Part shown: positions 17,500 through 27,196 of the stretch, piece after piece
How positions within the stretch are numbered: position 1 is the stretch's first letter
Layout: every line of letters begins with the position of its first letter
Assembly (NCBI GenBank): GCA_900316645.1
Contig: ONDP01000013.1
Coordinates: forward strand, 1-64,000
Reading direction: 5' to 3'
Source: an uncultured Prevotellaceae bacterium
GTDB taxonomy: Bacteria > Bacteroidota > Bacteroidia > Bacteroidales > Bacteroidaceae
DNA: 64,000 nucleotides
Program-made: the position numbers and the translations under genes
Notes under the pieces: generated by a model
Seen by the model: only the letters and a program-made list of their open reading frames with translations
What the model was told of the DNA's origin: nothing
Database searches by the model: none

Positions 17500-20400
17500 T
17501 TACTCAGAACCACCTAAACGACCACCCATTGCCTCGAAGGCATCGAGCATCTTGTTGAGCACAGCACCTTTCTTCTCACCCCATTGTTCGTCAATGGTTG
17601 TACCCAATTGGAGGAGTTGGTTGAGAATATAGATGTGCATGTAACAACTGTCTTCTGACATAGAGAACTGCTGGCCATTGAGGTTGCAGTACCAAGCCAC
17701 GTATTGAGAAGAATTAGCCCATAACTGGTTAATCAACTTCATGGCTTCCTGCTTGTTGCCCATAGCAGCCCAGGCACGGGCCATATCCAATGAACCGGAA
17801 CTATAGTTGTGAGGAATATTGTAAGCAGGCAGAACTTTCTCGCAGTATTTCAGTACTTCTGTTGCCTTCTTATCATTTCCTTCACTTATCAACTGTATGG
17901 CCAGACGTGCCATGATACGACGGTGAGTATAGCACATGCGCATCACCGTCTCGTCGAGATAGACGCCCTTAGTATTGGCACCTCCGAATTTGAAACGGTT
18001 CATGACATTTTCGTAAGTACGCTTGCTGTCGAAATTCTTAGCTCCCTCCTGATTGGTGGTGAATGGTGTGATGCGATAAGCTAATCCCTCGGTAATAGTG
18101 TTGTCGCCAAGGTTGATGTAGTTTTCGTCACCTACAGAAACTGCCACATAGATGGGACGTTCCCAATTGCACTGTGCCAGCATCTCAAGAATCATCAAGT
18201 CACCTTTATAGAGCGCAGTCTTGCCTTTCAGCGAGATAGTCATACGGTCGGGGATAGAGTCGGTGGCCATCATCATACCGCTCTTGCGGACGGCTTCCTT
18301 GTCGATAGTCATATAGATGACATCGGTAGGGATAACATGCAGATCGGACGACTTCGAACGTACCCAGTATTTCAGGATGTTCTTCAATTCAAAGGGATCG
18401 TCGCCGAACTGTTTCTTGGCCTCTTCGGGATGTTCTTTGTAGAGATCGAGTACAGCCTGCTTCATGTTGGTATCAATGGGTACGTACTCGTTAGTGCCAG
18501 CACAATACTCAATACGTTTCCATGAGATGGGTACTGAGGGAGAGTCGTAGGCAGGACGGCACATCTGGTCGATATACCAGTCTGTCTGCAGATACGACAG
18601 GTTGCAGACGCGGGCATCGGTACGCACACCTTCTACGTCTTGATTATACCAAAGAGGGAAGGTGTCGTTATCACCATTGGTGAAAATGATGGGGTTACCT
18701 TCGTCCTGAAGAGACATCAGATAGTTCTGACCGAAATCCCGACAGGAATAGCGGCCAGAGCGATCATGGTCATCCCATGTCTGAGAAGCCATCTGAATGG
18801 GAACGAATAGTGTAGCAAAGGCAACGACGGCGGCAATGGCTAACTGACCATTCTTCAGCTTGCGGTTGATGAGGTCGATAATGGCGGCAACTCCCATGCC
18901 ACACCAAATAGCGAATGCATAGAATGAACCGGCATAGGCATAGTCACGTTCACGAGGCTGCATAGGCGTCTGGTTTAGATAAATGACAATGGCCAAACCT
19001 GTCATAAAGAAGAGGAAGAAGACAATCCAGAACTGTCGGATGCCGATAGGCTCAATCTCCGTTTGCTCCTTACCATCCACAATGACGCGGCGTTTGCGAA
19101 CGTACCAAGACTGCCAAAACAGTCCAATGAGTCCTAATAGTAACGGCAGACAATAGAAGACATTATGTCCCTTGTTGTTCTTCAACTCATCAGGCAGAGT
19201 ACTCTGGTCTCCCAAGCGCATGTTGTCTAACCAGTCGAAGCCACTGAGCCAGTTGCCGTGCTCTAGTTCGCCATTACCTTGTAAGTCGTTTTGACGTCCG
19301 GCAAAGTTCCACATGAAGTAACGCCAGTACATGAAGTTACATTGGTAGGAAAGGAAGAAACGGATGTTTTCCAATTGACTAGGAACTTTGACATTAATTA
19401 TTTCGCCGCATCGGTCATACGATTCTTCATGTCCGTCGATGCTACCACCCATCCAACTTTCATAGGCTGCACGATGGGCAGAACTATACATGCGGGGGAA
19501 GAACATGTTCTGGGCATATTTGTATTCGTCTTTATTACGCAGGATAAAGTATTCATCTTTCTCATCAGCTGAAGCCTTTTCCTTACGTTGCCAAACAGGG
19601 GCTCCTTCCTTCATGACAGGACGACAGTATTCACCATCTTTCTCCAAGGCTACCTGTGAGGTATAGGCCTGTCCATAGAACAATGGGCGTTGTCCATACT
19701 GTTCACGACCTAAATATTCACCTAAGGTAAAGATGTCCTCTGGTGAGTTTTGGTCCATCGGTGGATTGGCGGCTGAACGGATGACAATAAGTGCATAACT
19801 GCTGTAGCCAATCATCAGCATCAACATGCAGAGCAACGATGTGTTCTTGATACGAGCGGTCACCAGCAGTTCCTTCTTTTGACGGTACTGCAGTACGAAC
19901 CACAGAATTGCTAGGACTACGATACCGATGATGACAGCCGACCAACCATGTCCGTAGAAGGGAATACCCAACATGGCGACAGACAAGAGGAATGCAATAT
20001 TCTGACGCTTCAGGCTGACGTCACGATGGGTCTCATATATAGCCCAGATAGTGATACCTATCAATAGGAAGATATAGACGATCTCACCCGTGTTGAAAGG
20101 ACAACCGAGTACATTGACAAACAAGAGCTCGAACCAACCTCCCACTTGAACAATGCCAGGAACGACGCCATAGAGCACTGCTGCCAAAATGACAATGGAG
20201 ATGCCCAGTGCTATCAGGGAACCATAGAGGTCCTTGCGCGGAAGACTCTGAGGAAATTTGCGATAGTAGTACACCAGGACGATGGCAGGCAGACATAGCA
20301 GATTGAGCAGATGGACGCCGATGCTGAGGCCTGTCATATACATAATGAGTACAAGCCAACGGTCGCTGTGAGGCTCATCAGCATGGTCTTCCCATTTCAG

Positions 20401-20883
20401 AATAAGCCAGAATACCACTGCCGTAAAGGCGGACGAATAAGCATATACCTCGCCTTCGACAGCCGAGAACCAGAAGGTGTCGCTAAAGGTGTAAATGAGT
20501 GCGCCCACCATAGCAGACCCCTCAATGGCTATCAGTTTCCACAATGAAAGTTCGCTCCAATCTTTGATAAGTAGCCTTCGCACCAAATGTGAGATGGTCC
20601 AGAACAGAAACAAAATGGTGGCTGCCGAAAGCAGTGCACTCATGATATTCACCATCCGTGCAACCTGTGAAGGGTCGCTAGTGAACTGGGAGAACAGATT
20701 TGCCGTTAGCATGAAGAATGGTGCACCAGGTGGGTGACCGATTTCCAACTTGTAACCTGTAGAGATAAATTCGGGACAGTCCCAAAAAGAGGCTGTAGGC
20801 TCAATTGTAGAACAATACACAAAGGCGGCAATCAGGAAACTGATCCATCCCATAATATTGTCTACCAGTCTAAATTGTTTCAT
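17500..20883 (-). CDS. DUF2723 multi-pass membrane protein, protein O-mannosyltransferase-like
   Basis: 1127 aa. The first half has around 10-12 membrane helices and begins with the DUF2723 pattern: PTASFWDCPEFISTGYKLEIGHPPGAP, whose acidic first-loop residues resemble the catalytic Asp/Glu of GT-C glycosyltransferases (PMT family). A middle loop of about 150 residues, more helices (IEPIGIRQFW..., QTPMQPRERDYAYAGSFY) and a C-terminal soluble region with a TPR-like end (EVLKYCEKVLPAYN, KQEAMKLINQLW) follow. In Bacteroidetes these large proteins are near universal; a role in protein or lipid glycosylation is likely but is inference. Confidence 0.85.
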   Translation of the reverse strand: MKQFRLVDNIMGWISFLIAAFVYCSTIEPTASFWDCPEFISTGYKLEIGHPPGAPFFMLTANLFSQFTSDPSQVARMVNIMSALLSAATILFLFWTISHLVRRLLIKDWSELSLWKLIAIEGSAMVGALIYTFSDTFWFSAVEGEVYAYSSAFTAVVFWLILKWEDHADEPHSDRWLVLIMYMTGLSIGVHLLNLLCLPAIVLVYYYRKFPQSLPRKDLYGSLIALGISIVILAAVLYGVVPGIVQVGGWFELLFVNVLGCPFNTGEIVYIFLLIGITIWAIYETHRDVSLKRQNIAFLLSVAMLGIPFYGHGWSAVIIGIVVLAILWFVLQYRQKKELLVTARIKNTSLLCMLMLMIGYSSYALIVIRSAANPPMDQNSPEDIFTLGEYLGREQYGQRPLFYGQAYTSQVALEKDGEYCRPVMKEGAPVWQRKEKASADEKDEYFILRNKDEYKYAQNMFFPRMYSSAHRAAYESWMGGSIDGHEESYDRCGEIINVKVPSQLENIRFFLSYQCNFMYWRYFMWNFAGRQNDLQGNGELEHGNWLSGFDWLDNMRLGDQSTLPDELKNNKGHNVFYCLPLLLGLIGLFWQSWYVRKRRVIVDGKEQTEIEPIGIRQFWIVFFLFFMTGLAIVIYLNQTPMQPRERDYAYAGSFYAFAIWCGMGVAAIIDLINRKLKNGQLAIAAVVAFATLFVPIQMASQTWDDHDRSGRYSCRDFGQNYLMSLQDEGNPIIFTNGDNDTFPLWYNQDVEGVRTDARVCNLSYLQTDWYIDQMCRPAYDSPSVPISWKRIEYCAGTNEYVPIDTNMKQAVLDLYKEHPEEAKKQFGDDPFELKNILKYWVRSKSSDLHVIPTDVIYMTIDKEAVRKSGMMMATDSIPDRMTISLKGKTALYKGDLMILEMLAQCNWERPIYVAVSVGDENYINLGDNTITEGLAYRITPFTTNQEGAKNFDSKRTYENVMNRFKFGGANTKGVYLDETVMRMCYTHRRIMARLAIQLISEGNDKKATEVLKYCEKVLPAYNIPHNYSSGSLDMARAWAAMGNKQEAMKLINQLWANSSQYVAWYCNLNGQQFSMSEDSCYMHIYILNQLLQLGTTIDEQWGEKKGAVLNKMLDAFEAMGGRLGGSE

Positions 20884-20915
20884 CCTATTAATTGTGTAAT
20901 TTGAATTCTAATCTG

Positions 20916-20923
20916 CAAAGATA
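20916..20923 (-). promoter_or_regulatory. -7 box of the DUF2723 / deacetylase operon
   Basis: TATCTTTG (20923-20916) on the minus strand, 33 bp upstream of the ATG; -33 box unclear. Confidence 0.55.
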
Positions 20924-20972
20924 CAATATTTACGTTGAACATTATACATTGGACAATGAACATTATCCTTTT

Positions 20973-21428
20973 TTAACCAATAAGCAGGTTTGCACCATAT
21001 ATCAGGATGACATAGCGAAGAAATTTGCCAAGGCTAATACTGATAATGGAAATGAGAATATTAGCACGCATCAGTCCAAGTGCAATGGTAATAGCACTGC
21101 CCAATACGGGTAAGAAGGCGAAGAATCCCATCCAGGCACCATATCCACCCATAAACTTGACTGCCTTGTCGAGTTTCTCCTTGCTGACGTGCAAGTATCT
21201 CTCAATCCATTCTATTCTTCCCATGCGTCCTACGAAAAAGTTGAACATACTACCCAGCACATTGCCGATGGTGCCATAGACAATGAGTCCCCATGGGTCG
21301 AGTCCGGCAGCCATGAGTCCCATCATGACCGCTTCGCTGGAGAAAGGGAAGAAGGAGCCGGCAATGAAGGCTGTAATCAACATCCCCCAATACCCGTAGC
21401 TAATCAGAATTGAAGTGATGACATCCAT
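20973..21428 (-). CDS. YqaA-family (DedA-like, VTT domain) membrane protein
   Basis: 151 aa with four hydrophobic segments. The pattern GSFFPFSSEAVMMGLMAAG, YGTIGNVLGSMFNFFVGRMGR and FLPVLGSAITIALGLMR is that of YqaA/SNARE-associated (VTT) proteins, which are linked to phospholipid or undecaprenyl-phosphate flipping in related families. Its first 25 bases overlap the end of the preceding gene, so the two are translated together. It shares the minus-strand run that begins with purD. Confidence 0.85.
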   Translation of the reverse strand: MDVITSILISYGYWGMLITAFIAGSFFPFSSEAVMMGLMAAGLDPWGLIVYGTIGNVLGSMFNFFVGRMGRIEWIERYLHVSKEKLDKAVKFMGGYGAWMGFFAFLPVLGSAITIALGLMRANILISIISISLGKFLRYVILIYGANLLIG

Positions 21429-22342
21429 ATATTATAGGCAGTGAATAGCAGGATAAATACCGTAGCGGCAATGAACGTCAGGTTAGATAGTTTTGAATTG
21501 GTCAACGCAAAGAAATGCGCTACCAGCGGTGCAGTATTGATGATGCCCAGTCGTATGAGATGGTCATAGTGCTGGGGTTGGAGCAGGATGAGGAAGAAGA
21601 CCGCAATATCCATTTTGATAAACAGACCGTAAATCTTGCGAATACGAAACTTGTCAAGATAGCTTGTGCTCCAGAAATGCAATGCTCCCACTATTGCCAT
21701 AACAACAAGGAAGATGAAAGTGACCATTTGGTTGATGGTGAGTATAGACATATCAAATGGCATGTGCAAATTGAACAGTGGTGAGAAATGGTCAATAAAG
21801 GGCGTCAGATTGTTCGAGAAAAACCCCCAACTCAATAATAATACATAAGGTGTAGCGACGCCAAAGAGCGATGCAAAGAAGGTGCGCCAGGACAATGACT
21901 GGAGATTGGTGAGCATCAGCAGCCAGAAAAATGGAATAAAAAAGAACAAATGAACCCAAGCGAGTGTTGCCAGTCCCAAGGAAAGGAATCCATAGTAGGT
22001 GGTGCCTGGCGAATTTGTATCTTGGTATGTGAAGAATAGGATCAGATAGGCTGTTATGAACAACAGTTGACTAATGCCTCCGACAACTGATGGAAACAGG
22101 AAACATGCCATGCATGAGAGTACCAGGAATGAACATGATACCATGCGAGAGTAGATGCGGATGAGGGCATTGGTGTTGTTGAGCATTAGCATGGCAAATG
22201 CAGAGAGTGCAAAACAGCCAAACTGTAGCCATAGGTTGCTGTTAATGAGCCCGCACACCACCCAGCAAATACAGGCATACACTATCACGAGAGGTAGTGT
22301 AAGCCTGCTTTCTGAAACCTTGTTCTGTAATCGTTTCTTCAA
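21404..22342 (-). CDS. Multi-pass membrane protein, possibly DUF6427-like
   Basis: 312 aa with about eight to ten membrane helices and a short positively charged N-terminus (MKKRLQNKVSESR). Very rich in Phe and Leu; motifs such as FFIPFFWLLMLTNLQSLSWRTFFASLFG and the pre-helix YLDKFRIRKIYGLFIKMD are visible. It resembles a Bacteroidetes membrane family that I recall as DUF6427, but I am not sure of the number. It begins 12 bp after purD ends and overlaps yqaA by 25 bp, so it is transcribed between them. Confidence 0.6.
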   Translation of the reverse strand: MKKRLQNKVSESRLTLPLVIVYACICWVVCGLINSNLWLQFGCFALSAFAMLMLNNTNALIRIYSRMVSCSFLVLSCMACFLFPSVVGGISQLLFITAYLILFFTYQDTNSPGTTYYGFLSLGLATLAWVHLFFFIPFFWLLMLTNLQSLSWRTFFASLFGVATPYVLLLSWGFFSNNLTPFIDHFSPLFNLHMPFDMSILTINQMVTFIFLVVMAIVGALHFWSTSYLDKFRIRKIYGLFIKMDIAVFFLILLQPQHYDHLIRLGIINTAPLVAHFFALTNSKLSNLTFIAATVFILLFTAYNIWMSSLQF

Positions 22343-22354
22343 GGTAGGATGCTT

Positions 22355-23623
22355 TTAGAGGTCGGCACCAATGTCACGACGGAAATATTTATCGGTGAAT
22401 TGTATTTTCTGAGCCTCTTCAAAAGACTTTTGCAGGGCTTCTGCTTTGTCCTTACCATAAGAAGAGACAGCAATGACTCGTCCGCCATTGGTAACAATCT
22501 GTCCGTCTTTCAAGGCTGTGCCACTATGGAAAACGATGCTGCCCTCAACGTTCTCGATACCACTGATGGGGTAGCCTTTCTTGTATTCCTGGGGATAACC
22601 GCCGCTGACCAGCATGACACAAACAGCAGCCCTTTCGTCGAATTCAATAGTGCGTTGATCCAGATTGCCCTCGGCAACACCCTCGAAGAGATCGACAATG
22701 TCACTCTTCAGACGGAGCATAACACTCTCTGTTTCAGGGTCGCCCATACGGCAGTTGTATTCTATCACCATCGGTTCGCCTTTTACGTTGATGAGTCCAA
22801 AGAAGATAAAGCCTTTGTAGAGGATGCCTTCTGCTTTTAGTCCTTCGACGGTAGGACGGATGATGCGGTCTTCTACCTTTTGCATCCACTCCTTTGTGGC
22901 AAAGGGAACAGGGGTGACAGAGCCCATACCGCCCGTGTTCAGACCAGTATCGTGCTCACCGATACGCTTATAGTCTTTTGCTTCAGGCAAGATTTTATAA
23001 TGGTCGCCATCGGTCAGTACGAATACTGAGCACTCGATGCCGCTCAAGAATTCCTCGATGACGACTCGTGATGAGGCATTGCCAAACATACCACCCAGCA
23101 TTTCCTGCAATTCTTGTTTGGCCTCTTCAAGGCTGGGGAGAATCAAAACGCCCTTACCCGCACAAAGTCCATCGGCTTTGAGCACATAGGGAGGCTGAAG
23201 TGTTTCTAAGAAGGCTAGCCCTTCTTGCACGTGTTCACCGTCGAATGTCTCGTAACGGGCAGTCGGAATTTGGTGACGCTGCATGAAAGCCTTGGCAAAA
23301 TCCTTCGAACCTTCCAAAACGGCTCCTGCTTTTGTTGGCCCAATAACAGGAATGCCTTTTGTGCGCTCGTCGGCTTTCAGATTGTCATAGATGCCTTTAA
23401 CTAATGGGTCTTCAGGACCAACTACCACCATATTGATCTGCTTATCGGCACAAAACTGCTTGATGGCTTCAAAATCGTCTGCTTTCATGGCTACGTTTTC
23501 ACCGCAGTTGTCAGTTCCAGCATTGCCTGGTGCAATAAACAGTTTCTCACACTTCTCACTCTGAGCAATTTTCCATGCGAGGGCATGCTCACGTCCGCCA
23601 CTGCCTAACAATAATATCTTCAT
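22355..23623 (-). CDS. purD: Phosphoribosylamine-glycine ligase PurD
   Basis: Second step of de novo purine synthesis: 5-phosphoribosylamine + glycine + ATP to GAR. 422 aa, usual length. Seen: [15 protein letters not shown] at the N-terminus, the ATP-grasp core ([16 protein letters not shown]), the family signature [12 protein letters not shown] and [11 protein letters not shown]. The frame runs 19 codons further upstream, but the GSGGREHA start fixes MKILLLG at 23623. It is the first gene of a minus-strand run with two membrane proteins. Confidence 0.96.
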   Translation of the reverse strand: MKILLLGSGGREHALAWKIAQSEKCEKLFIAPGNAGTDNCGENVAMKADDFEAIKQFCADKQINMVVVGPEDPLVKGIYDNLKADERTKGIPVIGPTKAGAVLEGSKDFAKAFMQRHQIPTARYETFDGEHVQEGLAFLETLQPPYVLKADGLCAGKGVLILPSLEEAKQELQEMLGGMFGNASSRVVIEEFLSGIECSVFVLTDGDHYKILPEAKDYKRIGEHDTGLNTGGMGSVTPVPFATKEWMQKVEDRIIRPTVEGLKAEGILYKGFIFFGLINVKGEPMVIEYNCRMGDPETESVMLRLKSDIVDLFEGVAEGNLDQRTIEFDERAAVCVMLVSGGYPQEYKKGYPISGIENVEGSIVFHSGTALKDGQIVTNGGRVIAVSSYGKDKAEALQKSFEEAQKIQFTDKYFRRDIGADL

Positions 23624-23649
23624 TGATGTCATTATTTTAAATTTGTCTG

Positions 23650-23681
23650 CAAAGGTAATGTAAAAATATGAAACTAACAAA
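23650..23681 (-). promoter_or_regulatory. Consensus promoter of purD
   Basis: TTTG (23681-23678), exactly 20 bp, TACCTTTG (23657-23650) on the minus strand. It overlaps the end of the ferredoxin remnant. Confidence 0.8.
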
Positions 23682-23682
23682 C

Positions 23683-23781
23683 CTAATCCTTAGTTTTCTG
23701 CACTCGTTTCGAGTGATTGATGGCTTTGGCAGGGCACACGAGGGTGCACAATAGGCAGCCCACGCATTTTCTGTTTAGTTT
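23683..23781 (-). pseudogene. Ferredoxin-type 4Fe-4S fragment in frame behind serB
   Basis: Directly after the serB TAA, in the same frame, 32 sense codons follow to TAG at 23683-23685. They read KLNRKCVGCLLCTLVCPAK and a basic tail, that is C-x2-C-x2-C-x3-C-P, a full 4Fe-4S ligand motif. No start codon suits it and the second cluster motif of a ferredoxin is missing, so it is best read as the 3' remnant of a decayed iron-sulfur gene. Stop-codon readthrough from serB would append it, but no evidence for that is visible. Confidence 0.55.
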
Positions 23782-25011
23782 TTAAAGTTTTCCCTGTTCG
23801 CCCAAATAGGAGTCTTTGAACCCGAGGAAGTAGAGCACACCGTCCAGTCCAATGGTGTTGATGCTCTGTTTTGCATTAGCCACTACACGGGGTTTGGCAT
23901 GGAATGCTATACCCAAGCCTGCCTCACTTATCATTGGCAGATCGTTAGCACCGTCGCCCACTGCAATGGTTTGGGCAAGGTTTACTTTCTCCACTTGGGC
24001 AATGAGTTTCAGGAGTTCAGCCTTGCGGTGACCATCAACTATCTCGCCAACGTAACGACCAGTCAATTTCCCGTCTTCGCCAATTTCCAACTCGTTAGCA
24101 TAGACATAATCAATACCATAGCGGCGTTGCAGGTATTCGCCGAAATAAGTGAAACCACCTGATAGGATGGCAATCTTATAGCCGCAGGTCTTGAGAATGC
24201 TCATCAGACGGTCGACACCTTCTGTGATAGGCAGGTTATCGGCTATTTCCTGCATTACACTGACGTCGAGTCCCTTCAGAAGGGCTACTCGGCGTGTAAA
24301 ACTTTCCTTGAAGTCTATCTCGCCACGCATGGCACTCTCTGTGATGGCACGCACTTCGGCACCTACTCCGTTTCGCTCGGCCAATTCGTCAATACATTCG
24401 GTTTGTATCAGTGTAGAGTCCATGTCGAAACAGATGAGACGGCGCATACGACGGAACATATCGTCACGCTGGAATGAGAAGTCGATTCCCATTTCCGCTG
24501 AAAGTTTCATAAGTTTCGATTGCATATCCTGCCTGTCTATAGGTTCTCCACGCAGGGAGAACTGTATGCAGGCACGGGTGTGCTTGTCAAGTTGCTTGAT
24601 GCTCTTCCTACCAGTCAGGCGGAGTATAGAGTCAATGTTCAGACCTTGATCGGCAATAATGCGTGTGGCAGCCGCTATCTGGCGGGCTTCCAACTGTCGC
24701 CCCATCACCATGAGGATATATCGGTTCTTGCCCTGATGCCCAACCCAGTCTTCGTATTCGTTGTCGCTGATAGGCGAGAAGCCGATGTTTACACCCAGTT
24801 CAGTGGCCTTGAATAGCAATTCCTTCATCGCCAGTCCAGAATTCATCTCGTCCATGCGGATGAGAATACCCAAGGAGAGGGTAGAGTGGATGTCGGCCTG
24901 ACCGATATCTAATATCTGGGCATCGTATTTTGCCAAGATGCTCATAATACTGGCGGTAAGTCCCGGGCGATCCTGTCCTGTAATGCGGACGAGTATTTGT
25001 TCTTCTTTCAT
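23782..25011 (-). CDS. serB: Phosphoserine phosphatase SerB with N-terminal ACT domains
   Basis: Last step of serine synthesis. 409 aa: an N-terminal regulatory part of about 185 residues with two ACT-like segments (ILVRITGQDRPGLTASIMS; YILMVMGRQLEARQ), then the HAD-family domain from RRLICFDMDSTLIQTE (nucleophile Asp in DMDST) through ILSGGFTYF and AVGDGANDLPMI. An ATG four codons upstream (25023) is less likely. It starts 17 bp after the DPP IV gene and is the last gene of an operon rlmL-like - DPP IV - serB. Confidence 0.93.
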   Translation of the reverse strand: MKEEQILVRITGQDRPGLTASIMSILAKYDAQILDIGQADIHSTLSLGILIRMDEMNSGLAMKELLFKATELGVNIGFSPISDNEYEDWVGHQGKNRYILMVMGRQLEARQIAAATRIIADQGLNIDSILRLTGRKSIKQLDKHTRACIQFSLRGEPIDRQDMQSKLMKLSAEMGIDFSFQRDDMFRRMRRLICFDMDSTLIQTECIDELAERNGVGAEVRAITESAMRGEIDFKESFTRRVALLKGLDVSVMQEIADNLPITEGVDRLMSILKTCGYKIAILSGGFTYFGEYLQRRYGIDYVYANELEIGEDGKLTGRYVGEIVDGHRKAELLKLIAQVEKVNLAQTIAVGDGANDLPMISEAGLGIAFHAKPRVVANAKQSINTIGLDGVLYFLGFKDSYLGEQGKL

Positions 25012-25027
25012 AACTCTCAACAATCAA

Positions 25028-27196
25028 CTATTTCAGGTAGTCTTCAAAATATTGCGTGATACGTTCGTGCAGATGGACACTGGCATGCCCCCTCATATTG
25101 TGAGACTCACCAGGATAAACAAAGAAATCAGGTTGTGTGCCTGCCTCAATACATGCTTTTAGAAACGAGAGACAATGCTGTGGAACAACGGTGTTGTCAT
25201 TGTAACCAGTGATAATCTGGAGTTTGCCTTTCAAGTTCTTTGCTTTGTCAATTAGACTAATCTTGGCATAACCCTCTGGATTGGCTTGAGGGGTGTCCAT
25301 ATATCGTTCGCCATACATTACTTCATACCATTTCCAGTCGATGACGGGACCACCGGCAACACCCACTTTGAAAACATCGGGATATGTCGTCATAAGAGAA
25401 ATCGTCATGAATCCGCCGAACGACCAACCATGTACTCCCAATCGGTTCATATCGACATAAGGGAGGGTACGCAGATAATCGACGCCCTTCATTTGGTCTT
25501 GCATCTCTATTTGCCCCAATTGGCGGAAGGTGGCCTGCTCAAAGTCGCGTCCACGGTTTTCAGAGCCGCGATTGTCAAGGATAAAGACGATGTAGCCTTT
25601 CTGTGCCATATAGGTCTCCCACGACCTACTGGACCAGTGCCAGCCAGCTTCTACATTGTGGGCATGCGGACCGCCATAAACATAAATGACGGTAGGATAT
25701 TTCTTGTTGCTATCGAAAGTGAAAGGCTTCACCATCCTATAATATAGGTCGGTAACACCGTCGGCAGCTTTGATAGATCCACATTCAAAGATGGGTTGTT
25801 CATAGTCTTTCCATGGGTCGGAAGACGTCAGAAGGCGAGTAGCTTTACTAGATGATGTATTGATGAGGTCAATAACGCGTGGAATTGTGGGGCTGTTCCA
25901 TTTGTCGAGGATGTATAATCCCGACCCAGAGAGTTGCCCATGGTGTATACCATCAGCACTAACCAATTCTTTAACCTTGCTGTCAGTTACGCTGATGCTG
26001 TAAAGCCAGCGGTGCAGGGGATGATATTTGTTAGCAGCGATGATGACCTGTTTCTGCTTGGTGTTGAATCCCAGCACTTCCTGTACCACCCAGGGTCCGC
26101 TGGTGAGTTGTTTTAGCAGTTTACCTGCCTTATTATATAAATAAAGGTGGTTGTATCCGTCACGCTGACTCTGCATGATGAACTTGTCGGCATCCCAAGG
26201 CAGGAACTCAATAGGATGGAGAGGCTCAACGTATTTGTCGCTCGTTTCCTGATATAGTTCAGCGATGCGCTCACCAGTTTTGGAATCGTAACTGACTAAC
26301 CGACAGTCATTTTGGTCGCGGTTAAGCTCAAAGATATAGACCGTCTTGGCATCAGGGCTCCATGCAATGTTTGTTAAGTAGGGAACGGCAGTGGCAACAG
26401 AATCGCCACTTATGCTACCAGTGGGCGTCTTGAGATAGATAGTGCGGTTTGACGCCAAGTCGTAGATACCGATGGTGACGCAATGGGTTGTCTCACCTGC
26501 CATAGGGTATTTGTCGGGTTCATAGGAAGCACTACGGGTATCAATGTCAACTTGCGGATAGTCGGTAACCATGCTTTGGTCCATGCGATAGAATGCCAGT
26601 TTCTGTCCGTCAGGGCTCCAGAAAGTTCCTTTCTCAATGCCGAACTCGTTTCTGTGCACGGCAGAACCATACACCACATTGCGTGAACCATCGGTGGTCA
26701 GTTGGTGCTCGTTGTTGTCAGCATCTCGGACAAACAGTTGGCTATCCTTGACATAGGCTACTGCCTTTGATTGTTTGTTCCAGTCGCTGTTGTTCTCTCC
26801 TTCGCAGTTCTGAGTCCATGTGATTTGCTTTGTTTCCCAATTGTAGAGAACTCTCTGCCTGCTGTTTTCAAGTAAAACGAGCGGTTGCTGCGGATAGGGA
26901 TATTCAGCAGAGTAGGCAGAATGCCATCCTTCACCGAGGTCTTTTAGTAAGAATACGGATTGCTGGTTGCCTTTTTGGTCAACCAAGCCTCCCTCTTCTG
27001 CTTCCAAATACATAAGCTGGTCACCCCACCATGAGAACCACTTGTTTTCTGGCTGTAGGTTGCGGAAATTAGTGCCTCCATAGTTGAGATCTTCCAGCGT
27101 GAAGAGTTTTTTCTCCTGTGCAGTCATAGGCAGATAGGGTAGGGAGAATAGAACTGTAAGAACTAGAAGAGGAATAATAGATTTAATCTTCGTCAT
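25028..27196 (-). CDS. Dipeptidyl peptidase IV (S9B family), exported
   Basis: Removes X-Pro or X-Ala dipeptides from N-termini in the periplasm. 722 aa. A signal peptide (about residues 1-28, LLVLTVLFSLPYLPMTAQ), an eight-bladed propeller (about 50-470) and a C-terminal alpha/beta hydrolase domain with catalytic Ser in GWSFGGF (about residue 592), Asp in GYNDNTV and His in ESHNMRGH. The propeller keeps the exopeptidase Glu pair region. The frame is open 81 codons upstream but only by overlapping the rlmL-like tail; MTKIKSIIPL at 27196 begins the signal peptide and overlaps the previous stop by 14 bp. Confidence 0.92.
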   Translation of the reverse strand: MTKIKSIIPLLVLTVLFSLPYLPMTAQEKKLFTLEDLNYGGTNFRNLQPENKWFSWWGDQLMYLEAEEGGLVDQKGNQQSVFLLKDLGEGWHSAYSAEYPYPQQPLVLLENSRQRVLYNWETKQITWTQNCEGENNSDWNKQSKAVAYVKDSQLFVRDADNNEHQLTTDGSRNVVYGSAVHRNEFGIEKGTFWSPDGQKLAFYRMDQSMVTDYPQVDIDTRSASYEPDKYPMAGETTHCVTIGIYDLASNRTIYLKTPTGSISGDSVATAVPYLTNIAWSPDAKTVYIFELNRDQNDCRLVSYDSKTGERIAELYQETSDKYVEPLHPIEFLPWDADKFIMQSQRDGYNHLYLYNKAGKLLKQLTSGPWVVQEVLGFNTKQKQVIIAANKYHPLHRWLYSISVTDSKVKELVSADGIHHGQLSGSGLYILDKWNSPTIPRVIDLINTSSSKATRLLTSSDPWKDYEQPIFECGSIKAADGVTDLYYRMVKPFTFDSNKKYPTVIYVYGGPHAHNVEAGWHWSSRSWETYMAQKGYIVFILDNRGSENRGRDFEQATFRQLGQIEMQDQMKGVDYLRTLPYVDMNRLGVHGWSFGGFMTISLMTTYPDVFKVGVAGGPVIDWKWYEVMYGERYMDTPQANPEGYAKISLIDKAKNLKGKLQIITGYNDNTVVPQHCLSFLKACIEAGTQPDFFVYPGESHNMRGHASVHLHERITQYFEDYLK

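Noticed and set aside
20930-20972. Terminator after yqaA
   Set aside because: CATTG/CAATG forms only a 5-bp hairpin with a two-base loop and no T-run on the transcribed strand.
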